Source: Shinisaurus crocodilurus
Lineage: Eukaryota > Chordata > Lepidosauria > Squamata > Shinisauridae
Assembly (NCBI GenBank): GCA_021292165.1
Contig: CM037879.1
Location: 18,313,525 to 18,377,524 of the forward strand
DNA length: 64,000 bases
Direction of reading: 5' to 3'
The translations under genes and the position numbers were made by a program. Shown here in pieces: positions 9,665-20,245 of the stretch (its first letter is position 1; each line of letters begins with the position of its first letter). The notes below the pieces were generated by a model, which saw only the letters and a list, made by a program, of their open reading frames with translations, did no database searches and was not told where the DNA came from.

Positions 9665-11457
9665 CTCTTAAGCTCCAGCCTGATGGAGAGCTCAGAAGAA
9701 CTTGAATTCCATGATGTAAGAAAACTGGAATATAAAATTAAAAATCGCCCAACTGTGGATTTTGGAACATAATTATTGATAAGAAAGATTCTCATAAAAA
9801 ATTGCCCAACAGTGAAATAAATGGGTCTTTTACAAATGAAGTGTTCTGAGGATTTGGGCCTCAGCTCTTCATTTATGTGACAAAGATAGTAATTGTCTTT
9901 CCTTCTTTAATCCACTTATATTATAAGATAATCAACACAGGGAACTGTGCCTTATGATGCATTTGAACTGTGCCTAGAATAATGGGCCCCATTTTGTGTT
10001 GAGGCCTCTAGGCGCAACGGTTAGATGGAAGAATAACAATAATTAACAAAAGTAAGGAAGGCAGGTTCGGTGATAATTATAAGCAAAGTAATTAAGAATC
10101 AAATAAATTATATGCACACGTATAATTAGAACACAGGTAAACACATAGGGCATTTGTTTTGTAATGCTGGGGAGCGAAGCAATAGAGTGTTGAGAATACA
10201 GAAATTGAGATATAAAATTAGCTGCCGTGAAATGTTTTCCACTTGGTTTATGCTTGTCCAGCTCTGACTGGTGTAACTTATAATTACCGGTAGCTGCTCT
10301 GCCTACACTGGTGTGGTTCCAAAGAACTGTGGATTAAGGAGAAACTCTAGAATTTCTCAGCACCTTGACAAGTTACAACCTGAAATGCTACACTTAGTCC
10401 ATTAAAGATTTCTTCCCCCCCCCACACACCCCCTTTCACCGTGACATTTTAGTGCAGCTAGGGAAATTTGCCATCTCGCCATTTATCATTTTCAGGGCAT
10501 GGATAGAAAAAAGGAGGTTGCTATGAAGAACACAAATAAAATGGATTGCATGTATAGAGGTGAGCTGAAGAAAGCTGATAAATACACTCCCCTGAATGTC
10601 AGCAAATGTCACTTGAGAAGCCATTTGCTGCTACCATAAGAGCCTCGTGAACCAACAAAGAAGAGTAGCAAAACCAGGCAGAACAGGCTGGGCGTACTCA
10701 CTTCCACATGAATAAGCAATGAGCGTGCTCAGAAGTTACACCAGAGAAGTTGTTAAACTTGATAGATGAAGCTTTTCATTCAAACCTCCCTCTCATGTAC
10801 CATATCCTTAGAGGCAGTGGAGAACAAAGGAGATATCTTTGCTATGAACTGTGGGATTTAAACCTCTTCCCCAGTGCCTTTTGTTCATACTTGCCTGAAG
10901 AAATAGCTTTACAGAATCGCTGCAAGTAACCCTAGTAGCACACATATTAGGATGTGGTCAAGCTTCCACATTTTCAGAACTGGCCAACAAGTTGGTAACA
11001 TACAGAATACTAAGTAGGAAGAAAATGGTATAGCACCACCTACTGTCTTGGAGGTGCTTCACACACACCTAAGCATTATACCGTCCTTTTCTTTAATCAC
11101 AGACTCCATTCTTTCTTCTCCTCTGTAAGTCTTTGTCTGAATGGCTCTTGGCACATATGTGACTGCAGATTCTTTCTTTTTTTAAAAGGTCTCTTCTTTG
11201 TATGCAAAACTTTTCACATACTATGAGTACAGTCCTGGATCCATTGAAAACATTGGGCATTTTTGCCATCAGTTATGATGAAATGAAGAATGAACCTTGA
11301 GTTATTGAAGAAGACTTTCAGATGTTTCCTTCCCAGGCGGGTTCACCAATCACCATCATCTTTAGCTCTCTAGATATGTGTCCAAATGCAACGGAATTAA
11401 AAAGTAAATTAAAAATAGAAGTTCCTAACAGGCAAGATGATGATGATGATGCATCTA
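9665..11457. other. Unique AT-rich stretch, no gene recognised
   Basis: About 1.8 kb without a repeat family I can name and without a convincing exon. A C-run lies near 10416. Frames such as 10436-10624 and 11322-11510 are short and featureless. Confidence 0.4.
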
Positions 11458-11459
11458 TA

Positions 11460-11711
11460 CAGGCAGTCTCCAGGTTACAAATGAGTTCCGTTCTTAAGAA
11501 TGTATTTTAGTCGAATTTGAATGTAAGTCGGAACACAATAGTGTTCTATACATTAAAATAGGCATTTACGCAAATGGCATAAATTACGCAAATTGCGTAG
11601 TATACTACTCTATTTACTCTACATAAATAACGTAGTGCCGGGGAACCCAGAAGTCTGTTCTTAAGTATGGGTTGTCTGTAAGTCGGACGTTCTTAACTCA
11701 GGGACTGCCTG
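11460..11711. mobile_element. Tc1/mariner-type MITE
   Basis: Termini CAGGCAGTC and GACTGCCTG are perfect inverted repeats flanked by TA (11458-11459 and 11712-11713), the mariner target duplication. The subterminal 'aagtcgg' motif occurs near both ends. It has no transposase. Confidence 0.8.
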
Positions 11712-11724
11712 TATAGCACATTTT

Positions 11725-11835
11725 GAGTGATAAAAGAGCTTCACAATAATTCTTACAACAACCATGTAAGATAGCCCAGTATTATTACCCCCATTTTGCA
11801 GATGGAACATTTTCATTGAGGCAAAGAGAATGGAG
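11725..11835 (-). repeat. MIR-like SINE fragment
   Basis: 'cttacaacaaccatgtaag' and 'attacccccattttgcagat' are the reverse complement of the MIR core. It abuts the mariner MITE. Confidence 0.65.
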
Positions 11836-11896
11836 GCTGGTCTACAGCCAAGAGTGCTGTAGACCAGCTGAGGTGAGCTGAGGTGAGCTTAGCCAC

Positions 11897-12357
11897 TGAC
11901 TGGGTTCAGCCAACACAATAACCCACACTCATGGGCTGAGTATGGGTTGAGTGTGGGTTGTCATTGGACCATGGGTTGTTGTTGAACTGTGGGTTATCAC
12001 GTTGTCTGAACCCAGCTGAGATAATAAACCATGGTGAACAACCCACAGTTCACAATCCAACAACAAATCATGGGTTCTCTTCATAGGTTGTTCATGGTTA
12101 ACAAGCCATGGCTTGCTAGAGCAGCTGGGTTCAGACAACATGATAACCCATGGTTCAACAGCAATCCACACTCATGAGAACATCAGAAGAGCCATGCTGG
12201 ATCAGACCAAGGGTCCACCTAGTCCAGCATTCTGTTCACACAGTGACCAACCAGCTGCCCACGAGATCCCACAAGCAGGACATGAGTGCAACAGCACCCA
12301 CACTAAACCCATACTCAACACTTGGGTGTGGATTATCATGTTGTCTGAACCCAGTCA
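11897..12357. mobile_element. Long hairpin MITE, copy 1, interrupted by a CR1 fragment
   Basis: It begins TGACTGGGTTCAG and ends CTGAACCCAGTCA. The interior is almost wholly self-complementary ('aacccacactcatgggctga', 'gggttgttgttgaactgtgg' and their inverted counterparts). A CR1-type fragment (12176-12302) interrupts the right arm. A second copy without the insert lies at 25618-25952. No transposase and no clear flanking duplication. Confidence 0.75.
12176..12302 (-). mobile_element. CR1-type LINE 3' fragment inside hairpin MITE
   Basis: 'gccatgctggatcagaccaa' through 'gacatgagtgcaacagcacc' matches the fragments at 9034 and 48170-48520. The hairpin sequence resumes on both sides, so this insertion is younger than the hairpin copy. 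Confidence 0.65.
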
Positions 12358-12809
12358 TTATGTTACAACAGCTCACACATTCTCTCCATGATAATGCCTT
12401 CAAAGATCTTAAACTGGCTTGCCTTCCAACAGCCTGATGGGCTGTTAGCTTTCTTCGGTTCTTTCTTTGATTCTTTCTTTGACACCCACAAAGGAAATGC
12501 GGAAGTTCATAAACTTTCCTGTCAGCTGACAGCATGCCCGCAAGACTTTATGTGGAACATATTGATCACAGTGCTGGTGTGATGCTATAAAAAAATGGGC
12601 TGGCATTGTATCAGCAATGCAGAGAAATTACTTGTGGTGGGCAAGTGCACCAGGGCAAAGGTTTAGGACAGGGGTGGGTACATTTATGATGATGGATTTT
12701 ACAAGTTATCTTAAACTACCTATTAGTTATATTCCTTCTAGCAATGCCTAGAATCTTCATTCATGAAATAAATGGAATGAAATGAGCCAAAGCAATATTC
12801 CAGCTTTCC
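12358..12809. other. Intergenic, no gene recognised
   Basis: Unique-looking. Contains 'ttctttctttgattctttct' near 12460. No supported coding region. Confidence 0.4.
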
Positions 12810-12810
12810 C

Positions 12811-12925
12811 CAACCTAGTGTCCTCCAGAGGCATTGGACTACAATTCCCATCATTGGACTACAATTCCCATCACCAGCCAGCATGGTCAATCCTGTTGGC
12901 ATGTGAGCAGAGTTGGGAGATTTAT
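12811..12925. mobile_element. Foldback hAT MITE with internal 20-bp duplication
   Basis: A diverged member of the 'actacaactccc' family. The 20-bp string attggactacaattcccatc is present twice in tandem (12833-12852 and 12853-12872). The right arm is degraded. Confidence 0.6.
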
Positions 12926-13585
12926 AATCCTAGATGTGTGCTAAGAGACGCCTGAAATTCCACACACAGATCTTCCAGATCTCACCTCCCTACGCAGCGT
13001 GCAGTGTGTTGTGTCGGTGCCAGTTTTGGCCAGCCCAGTCTGACCTGTAATCAGACTTACTTCCAGCTTCCCCATTGCAGATTAATCCATGGAGTCAGGA
13101 AACACTCTGTAACGCCACAGGTCTATTTCTACCTGTTTATTTACTTAGCAAGTAAAGTTCTACAGAGTATACATTTCCTAGTTACAGTCCATGTGCAGAG
13201 TATAAATGCATAGCAAGCATTACATCCAGTGGAGTAAGTTGAGCTTCACTCCACCTCAACAAAGACGTTACATTGTTGCAGGAACAAAGTCTTAGCAAGA
13301 AGAACCAGAAGAAGAGAGAAAGCAGTCCAGCTTCTCTCTAAGATGGCTTCAGACAGAAAACAAGTTAGCACGTCATCAGAACATACAAACCATGTGACCA
13401 GCTCATGTTGTTCTCACAGCCCAGAATCAAGGATTCTAGTAAGACATAACAAAACCTGTTTACAGCCATTTTGTCTCTTCCATGTGTAAACAATGTGCTG
13501 CAGCTGGTAAAGTGATACATATCACAACAAATCCACCCAGAAGCAGCTTTTCTGGTTCAAAAAGGTCCATTCTTGCAAACCATGA
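12926..13585. other. Intergenic, no gene recognised
   Basis: Unique-looking sequence. The plus frame at 13004-13213 has no recognisable domain. Confidence 0.4.
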
Positions 13586-13718
13586 GTTGGATCTAGACTT
13601 AGTCATGCTTGGAATAGACACATTGAAATCAATGGAATAAATTAGTCATGCCTAACTTAAGTCCCCATCGATTTCAATGGGTCTACTCTAAGCACGACTA
13701 AGTCTGGATCCAACCCAA
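13586..13718. repeat. Palindromic MITE ('ggatccaac' family)
   Basis: The left end 'gttggatctagacttagtca' and the right end 'gactaagtctggatccaac' are inverted copies, with 'ttgaaatcaatgg' and 'cgatttcaatgg' inside. A related, more diverged pair of ends lies at about 22564 and 23028. Confidence 0.75.
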
Positions 13719-15104
13719 TGATTCACATCATTTGAGTTGATAGGTCATTGAAAGAATTTGAGAAAATTATGGAACTTAACTTAAAAGCAACAACACTAAA
13801 GACCTTCAACCTCACATTTATTCCATTTTGATTTCAGCTAAACAGGAGGGGGGAAGTAAAATTTAAAAATGGAAGGCTAGAGGGAGTTACCGTTGTAAAT
13901 ATAATATCTCAGAACAAATGTGCAAATATATATTCAAAAATGAACTTCAAAATTCAGTTTCTTCTAATCTGTGCAACAAGGCTGGTGGCTCCTGTGTCAG
14001 TGGGGTTCCTTATCCATTGCAGCTTTTATTCTGAGCTTTATAGGAGCTATCTATGGTGCTCCATGCTGGTGAACCTATTTTGAGGATGGAGTACAGCACC
14101 ATGGATAAACAAACAATAAACAAACAAAAAACCCCACTTGCATTGTTTCATTATCATAACCCTGCAGATTTGGCAGAGTGGGAGATACAATAGGAATCTA
14201 CCTAGCAATTGCTGGAGAGGTCAATTTCCTAATGCCAACTACATGCACATTGTCTCATGGAATTCAATGGGGCTTACTTCTAAATAGACATGTATAGGAT
14301 TCCACCATAAGCACAAAGTGTCTTGTACATGGTAAAGGTAACACGTCTTCTAAGGAATCAAGAAGGAAGGGAGGGACATTTCAAATGAATAAGATACTAT
14401 GAAAATCAAAACCTTTTTTTAAAAAAAACTTCTGGAATATGCATTTTAATCAAAATATACATTTGATTATATTACATCCTCTAATTTATCGGATAATAAT
14501 TTCCTATTTGGGGGTAGTTTTGTGGGGAGGGTATATCTATCCATTTGGAAGTTAATTTCTGTTAGTTGTTTATGTATTTGCTTGTTGACATGTTAATTTG
14601 ATAGTTCAAATTGGATGCAGTGCATCCTTATTTCAAATGAATGCAACATATGGATGTTTCTTTTTAAATATGTGTTTATTTATTAAGAGGGCCATCAGGG
14701 TAATGTCAAACACATCTTTATGTGACACCTAGTCTGGCCATCAGGGAACCTAGGTGAGAGGTTCATCTCACTGAAAGCATAATAAATAAATAAATAAATT
14801 TGCCAGTTGCTGTAATATCAGAACTGAAAAAGTGTTTATATGTAATAGAAAACCACAAAGACCCTTAAACTGCAAACAAATGGGGGGGAAGTAATGTTTC
14901 CATTTGAAATTTGTTCTATCTATCTAATCTCCACATGAGGATACCCCAAAGTGAATAACATAACACTTTGTTATGTGTGTAGTTAGAGGAAAGGTGGGAT
15001 GAAACTGTAGTTAGGTAATTTTAGACTCTGGGCAATGGTCATATGCCCACCCACCCCGCCCCCATAGATGATAATGTATATGACTTCAGTGAAGTCAAAA
15101 TGTG
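13719..15104. other. Mostly unique sequence with one palindromic MITE fragment
   Basis: 14258-14312 is half of an 'aagtaagtccc' element ('gaattcaatggggcttactt'). AATA repeats lie near 14785. The rest is AT-rich with no supported gene. Confidence 0.45.
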
Positions 15105-15190
15105 CTAAGCCAGCCCTCCTGCACATGAGGGGCCCTCCTGCTTATTCTGATGAGTGGGTCCCCTGGACGTCTGCCCCAAAGTCTTGCCAT
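15105..15190. repeat. Unclassified repeat related to the flanks of hAT copy 1
   Basis: 'cctcctgcttattctgatga' here corresponds to 'cctcctgctcattctgctga' at 8149-8170, and 'aaatgtgctaagccagccct' corresponds to the sequence just left of the hAT element at 7440. A weaker match is at 30500-30550. Confidence 0.55.
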
Positions 15191-15556
15191 TATGGCAACA
15201 CTGCATAACATGTCTTATTCACACAACCATTTAGTGCATGATGTTCATGCTACCAATTCATACCTTTTTCATACCTGTTACCATCCCTGGGGTGATGGCT
15301 GCTTCAGTGCTATTAAAAATAAATCATTGTGAAACTTCTTTCTTCTTGAAATGAAGTAATCACATAGCCAATCAGGATTGGCTAGGTGATGACATCGCAG
15401 AGAGCAAACAAAGGTATGACATTCCCCAGAAACATTGTTAGTTCTCAGTGTTGACAACTAGTCAAATCTGAATGACTAATCATGATGTCATTTATTTCTA
15501 GGATCAAGGCTGGTATGTCTTGATTCTAGAAATAAATAAATACATACATACATACA

Positions 15557-15777
15557 GGCCTGTGGCTCACGCTGGCTCAGCTTGTCTGAGCGTGGAAAAG
15601 CTAAGCAGGGTCAGGCCTGGTTATTACTTGGATGGGGGACCCCTCCTCTAGTTTCCTGCATTGAGCAGGGGGTTGGACTCGATGGCCTTGTAGGCCCCTT
15701 CCAACTCTATGATCTATGAATCTATGGTGTGGCCTTGTAGCCCCCTTCCAACTCTATGAATCTATGAATCTATGGTG
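15557..15777 (+). mobile_element. 5S rRNA-derived SINE with CR1-like tail, copy 1
   Basis: 'aagctaagcagggtcaggcc' and 'tggttattacttggatgggg' correspond to the 3' half of vertebrate 5S rRNA, which includes the internal RNA polymerase III promoter. After a short linker the 3' end 'gggggttggactcgatggcc' to 'ccccttccaactctatgatc' has the organisation of a CR1 LINE 3' terminus, ending in short ATCTATGA repeats. The class is SINE3 (5S-derived head); CR1 would supply reverse transcriptase (inference from the tail). The first part of 5S is diverged or absent. Confidence 0.8.
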
Positions 15778-15993
15778 TGGCAGTTATAGAGTGTTGGACT
15801 CTGACTCAAGAGACCCGGGTTCTAGTCCCACTCAGCCATGAAGTTCACTGGGTGACTTTGAGCCAGTCACTAACTCTCAGCCTAACCGATCTCGTGGGTT
15901 GTTGTGAGGGTAACATTGAGAGGAGGATCATGTACTCTGCCTTGGGCTCCTTGGAGGAAAGGTGGGATGAAACTGTAACAAATAAAATAAATA
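15774..15993 (+). mobile_element. tRNA-derived SINE (squamate type)
   Basis: Starts 'ggtgtggcagttatagagtg', box B region 'gggttctagtccc', then 'gtgactttgagccagtcact' and a tail of AATA repeats. It directly abuts the 5S-derived SINE on the left, so one may have inserted at the tail of the other. Confidence 0.8.
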
Positions 15994-16228
15994 AAAGAAA
16001 AATATCCTCTGAAGCAGTAGCTGACTGTGATCTAAAAAAAAAGAAATCAAGTAAGGGAGAGTTGAAGTTTCGTAGTGTTATATGACTGTATATTCCTTTT
16101 TGCATGCACACCTAAACAACCAGGGGGTATATTTCCTTGGGGGTGGGCATAAGATATTCAGCAAAATATGCCCCTTTCATTGTGGCTCAGCACTACTAAG
16201 CACACTAGACACAATCCAGACAGGGTTA

Positions 16229-16321
16229 AGGCACAATCCTAAGCAAGTTTAGACAGAAAAAAGGCCAACAACCCCCAGCATGCCCCAGCCAGCTATGCTG
16301 CCTAAACTAGGATTGCGCCCT
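16229..16321. repeat. Palindromic MITE ('caatcct...aagtttagacag' family)
   Basis: The left arm 'caatcctaagcaagtttaga' with 'cccagcatgccccagcc' is followed by a shortened right arm 'taggattgcgcc'. Better preserved copies are at 30814-30946 and 43028-43152. Confidence 0.65.
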
Positions 16322-16414
16322 TAAGCTCTTTTCAGTCCAGCTGATTTCAACGGAGGCATGAAGCATTGGTTGAAGCCTCTTTTACTGAAACCAGTGGGAC
16401 TGAACTGCATGAAC

Positions 16415-16490
16415 CTATGCATGTTTACCCAGAAGTAAGTCCCACTGTTGTCAGAGGGGCTTACTCCCTAGTGTGTTTAGGATTGTAGCA
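16415..16490. repeat. Short palindromic MITE ('aagtaagtccc' family)
   Basis: 'tttacccagaagtaagtccc' followed by 'ggggcttactccctagtgtg' and 'taggattgtag'. Confidence 0.7.
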
Positions 16491-16607
16491 TCAAAAAGTG
16501 CTTCCTTTCGGCTCGATGGTGCCCATTGGTTTCAAACTCACTCCCATTCATTGCAGTGCCATTGAATTCCAAATTGATGAATTTAAGATCTTCAAACACA
16601 GGGCTGG

Positions 16608-16800
16608 ACTATTTATTTATTTGTTGTATTTCTGGATCACCCATCTGGCCGGCAAACCGGTCACTCTGGGCGATGTACAACGTGATGAAATACATTTAAA
16701 ATACATGATATAAAACATATTTAAAACAGTATAAAACAGTATAACTTTTAAAATCTTAACCCACCTCATATTCCCACCTGAATAACCATGTTTTTAGTGA
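16608..16800 (-). repeat. LINE/SINE 3'-end fragment
   Basis: Starts with TTTA repeats, then 'tttctggatcacccatctgg' and 'actctgggcgatgtacaacg'. A related fragment with the same layout is at 47576-47690. The T-rich start suggests a poly-A tail on the minus strand. Family unassigned. Confidence 0.5.
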
Positions 16801-17021
16801 GCGGCGGAAGCTCAACAGAGAGGGGGCATGGCGGATGTCACTAGGGCCAATGCTAGAGGCAAACTAGGCAACAGGCTGTTGTGCCAAAATGGTTGGGGTG
16901 CCTGCCTGTTATGTCACCATCCTGGAGAGAGAGCCACTTGCTTGCTTCCAGTTGGGATTAATCTGCTTTTCCAGCACACGTTTATAAGTGAAATAGGGAG
17001 TCTATTCTACTGCTGAACATG

Positions 17022-17110
17022 TGATGCTGCTTTATACTGAGTCAGAAAATTGCTCCTTCAGTATTGCCCACAACTGGTGGTGACTATCAAAGGTCCCAAG
17101 CAGAAAATAA
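17022..17110 (-). mobile_element. Second tRNA-SINE family, 3' fragment
   Basis: 'gctgctttatactgagtcag' is the reverse complement of the 3' region of the family seen complete at 50080-50263. The head is missing. Confidence 0.6.
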
Positions 17111-17154
17111 GAAATTTGTATCTTGGCCATTAAAGCGTAATGGATAAAAATAAT

Positions 17155-17407
17155 GGGTTGTATCCAGCGCAGGCTTTGCCTTAGCAGAACGCACTTTTGC
17201 CCGTACAAGTTGGGGCATCCAATTCTTGCCAATTTCCCCTACCTTCCACAGTGTGACTTATCCCATTTTATTCTGGAGCACGCCACCCCCACCCCCCACT
17301 CCTCAGGCTTAAGTGGCCTTGGGGGAAATCAGCAAAAAATTGAGTGTCCCCACTTGCATGAATGGAAGTACTTTCTGCTAAGGCCAAGCCATGATTGGAT
17401 ACAAACC
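17155..17407. repeat. Foldback repeat, unclassified
   Basis: The ends 'gggttgtatccagcgcagg' and 'gattggatacaaacc', and the inner strings 'tttgccttagcagaa' and 'ttctgctaaggccaa', are inverted copies of each other. The middle is unrelated sequence with a C-run. Confidence 0.65.
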
Positions 17408-17440
17408 AAATGACATATTTATTTATAATAGCATCTAGCT

Positions 17441-17714
17441 CAGGTGTCCCAAATGCAGCACCATGGTGACCACGGGGACCTCCAATGTCACCCATGAGAA
17501 GCTCTCCACTCCCTGCCCCCTTCAAAAAATATTTTTAATTAAAAAAAAACCTTGAAAAATGTAGAAGCTGGGAAACTACCAAATAAGTGGTGGTTGGGGG
17601 AAAGGGGGTTGGGCCAGGGCAGGGAGGCGTGGCCATCTGGGGAACCCTGGAGAACCAGATTTGGACCCCGAGCAGGCTGGATTTGGCCTGTGGACCTAAG
17701 GTTCAGCATCCCTG
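17441..17714. mobile_element. hAT-like MITE, diverged
   Basis: It begins CAGGTGTCCC and ends 'gttcagcatccctg'. Its right part matches the element at 6245-6584 ('gggaaccctggag', 'tttggcctgt'). Flanks atctagct and gtctaggg agree at 5 of 8 positions. The second 685-bp hAT copy inserted right at its end. Confidence 0.55.
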
Positions 17715-17722
17715 GTCTAGGG

Positions 17723-18407
17723 CAGGGATGGGGACTCGGACTCGGACTCCAGGACTCGACTCGTGACTCGGACTGAGTCCCCTCTCTGACTCGACTCAGA
17801 CTCGAGGCCCAATATTTTTAATGGGACTCGAGACTCGACTCGGGACTCGAGACCAAGGACTCGTGTTCCAAAATCGTGTTCCTCAAATGCAACATGGATA
17901 GGTTTTAGGAAGTACATCAAGTTTATTTTTTAAAATCATTTTCCTAAAATGCAACCTTTCAGACATTTTGGGTTTGGCTGCTTCTGCCTGCCTGTCTGGG
18001 GTTCCCAGCCTCCTCTGCCTGCCTGGTCTCTTCTTAACCAGTTCCACAGCTTGAATTGTCCAAGACAAAGGCCTCTGCCTGCCTGCTTTGGGGTTCCCTG
18101 CCTCCTCTGCCTGCCTGGTTATTTTGGGTTTTTCTGCCTGGTTTGTTCTTGCCAAAATCAGTTGCAGAGTTTTGAAATAAAAAGGCACACTTGTGCCTAG
18201 AATTTATTTAAGCCACACATCTGAAATAGCCTTATTTTGCTGGGGAAAACCCCCATTGATTTTAATAGGGACTCGTGGAGTCAGCTTTGGGAGTGACTTG
18301 TGACTCGTGAGTCACCATTTTGGACCAAGGACTCGGACTCGAGACTCGGGTCCAAAGACTCGTGACTCGACTCGTGACTCGAAACCAAGGACTCTTCAAC
18401 ATCCCTG
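17723..18407. mobile_element. hAT-type MITE with GACTCG subterminal arrays, copy 2
   Basis: It has exactly the same length (685 bp) and orientation as copy 1, with the same CAGGGATG/CATCCCTG ends and a perfect 8-bp duplication gtctaggg (17715-17722 and 18408-18415). The copies differ at scattered positions but have the same architecture: GACTCG-rich ends and a TGCCTGCCTG-rich centre. No transposase is encoded. Confidence 0.9.
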
Positions 18408-18415
18408 GTCTAGGG

Positions 18416-19283
18416 CATGAGAGCTTCAATGCACACAAGGAGCTGTCCTGTGAGGAATGGCTTTCAGATTTGTTCCTGACTTTCTTCCTGATTGCAGCAA
18501 CCAAGTGCATTCATCCCTTTGCATGAATGGATCTCCGTCCGCTGGAATGAATGGTGTATGCCAGAGTTGCATGTGTACAGATTTTGCTCAGAGTCTTGGA
18601 TAGGGGTGGTTGTGTTCTTCATTGGCTCGTTATGGTATACATTTCTCTTTCCTAATAAAGAATGAATTGTAGCACGAGGGGGCAGGGAACAACATCATAC
18701 TCTGTATTTTTAGTGTTTATTGTCAAATGTGGTCATACTAGCTAACCAGACATTCTCGTCCATCAACAGGTTTCTTTGGTTTGCAATAAATAAGAATACT
18801 AACAACTAAAATTTGGTATTTGGTATGCATTGGTGTGGGGTTTTTTGTTTGTTTGTCTGGGTTTTTTTTTTTTTAAGTTTTCTTTCTTTAGGCCTCATTG
18901 GCATTCAATATGGCATACTTCCTTTGAAACATATTTATAAATAAGTACAATATAATTAAACCAACAAAGCCAATCTTTTAAAGAAACTTAATAGCTCATT
19001 CCCCCCCCTCTGTAAATTCGTTTTATTTTAAAAGGTGGGAAGGCACAGTTCTGCCTCAATTCAGTTGTTCTGTTTCTTCTGCTTTTCTAATACTTCTTTG
19101 CCTCTGAAATCTGTGCATCTCTAAATTTTTTTTGACAACTATTGATTATTAATAAAGTACTCATGAAAGATATGCTTCATAGCTTCTTCAACAAGAATTT
19201 TTTTTTGTTGTTGTTAATGGGAAGTGTAACATATCTTGACAGATACAATATATAAAACACACACTTCTCTCCTCCTCCTCCAG
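18416..19283. other. AT-rich unique stretch
   Basis: No repeat family or gene identified up to the candidate splice acceptor at 19283. T-runs occur near 18870 and 19200. Confidence 0.4.
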
Positions 19284-19352
19284 CTCGCGTAATCGCTAAT
19301 GTTGCGGTACTTACAACTGAATACACAGGAAGTGGCTCAACAGATATGGCAG
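19284..19352 (+). other. Candidate 69-bp internal exon
   Basis: A pyrimidine tract 'cttctctcctcctcctccag' is followed at 19284 by 69 bp and then a donor 'cag|gtaata'. The length is a multiple of three. Only one frame is open; it starts with the last two bases of a split codon and reads RVIANVAVLTTEYTGSGSTD then MA. The segment has four CpGs in its first 25 bases although it lies in AT-rich DNA. I do not recognise the protein. It could be a cassette exon of a host gene spanning the window, or chance. Confidence 0.35.
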
Positions 19353-20133
19353 GTAATAATCAGAGTGAATGCTATTTTATAAAATGTAACTAAAAATATT
19401 TTAATGATATAAAAGCAATAGATAAATAAAAGCAATTACGTTTAATTTGGCTTTCAGCTTGTGAGCAATTTTTTGTTAGCTTTAATAATGGAGAAAGCTC
19501 ATGCAGAAGGGCTAATGGTAGATTTGGTGTTAGCACTATTCATCAGGGTTTCTAAGTAGTACTTAGCCTGGGATATTTCCCAAGTAAAGGTAAAATATTC
19601 TCGGGGAGGGAAGCTAGGACAATAATGCATTTGCAAATATGTCTCAAAAACATGCAACTTGATGGCATTCTTCTCCGGAGTTTGCAAGTGTTACCGTTGA
19701 TTAAAATAACGTGCAGGCTTTGTAAAGATAAACAAAGGGGACATTCATGAGAGTGAGCAGCATTGGGGACTTCTGTAGTAGTAGTTCAGGAGTATGTACC
19801 TATTTCTGTACTGTACACACACTCTATATGCTCAGGAGGAGATTCCCAATGTTTTCTTCACCAACAGGAACATTGTTCATGCAAGCCAGATGGAGGTATC
19901 CCAAAATTTCTCTCCAGGAATGGCAATTTCCCAGGAGTTTTGGCCAAGAGACTGGTATTTACCTGGTTTTCCCTGGCATATTTCTTGGCAAAACTGATCG
20001 GTGCTATCAGCTCTGGATCCTACTCTGTGGGAAGTTATCCTGCACAAGACACATTGGTTGGGTCCAGATTGACCATTCTGTGAATGGAAGTGCAGAACAT
20101 TTTTAATATAACATCATTATTATTATTATTATT
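19353..20133. other. Unique stretch, no gene recognised
   Basis: Plus-strand frames at 19747-20106 overlap in three registers, none with a domain. If 19284-19352 is an exon, this is intron. Confidence 0.4.
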
Positions 20134-20208
20134 CATCATCAGGCGATCACTCGTGACCGAGTAAGATTGTCTTCCGGGATAAAAGGAGGAAATTCTAAAG
20201 AAGATTGT
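20134..20208 (-). mobile_element. LINE 3'-tail fragment
   Basis: The reverse complement matches the last 70 bp of the 31.1-32.9 kb LINE ('actcgtgaccgagtaagatt' on plus). It is severely 5'-truncated, with its ATC-rich tail at the left, and lies between ATT-repeat tracts. Confidence 0.85.
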
Positions 20209-20210
20209 TC

Positions 20211-20245
<35 letters not shown>
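20209..20245 (+). repeat. (TTA)n microsatellite
   Basis: About 12 TTA units; another (ATT) tract lies just left of the LINE tail at 20114-20132. Confidence 0.95.

Noticed and set aside
15557..15660. Functional 5S rRNA gene
   Set aside because: Only the 3' half is recognisable, with substitutions and a CR1-like tail, so it is a SINE and not a ribosomal gene.
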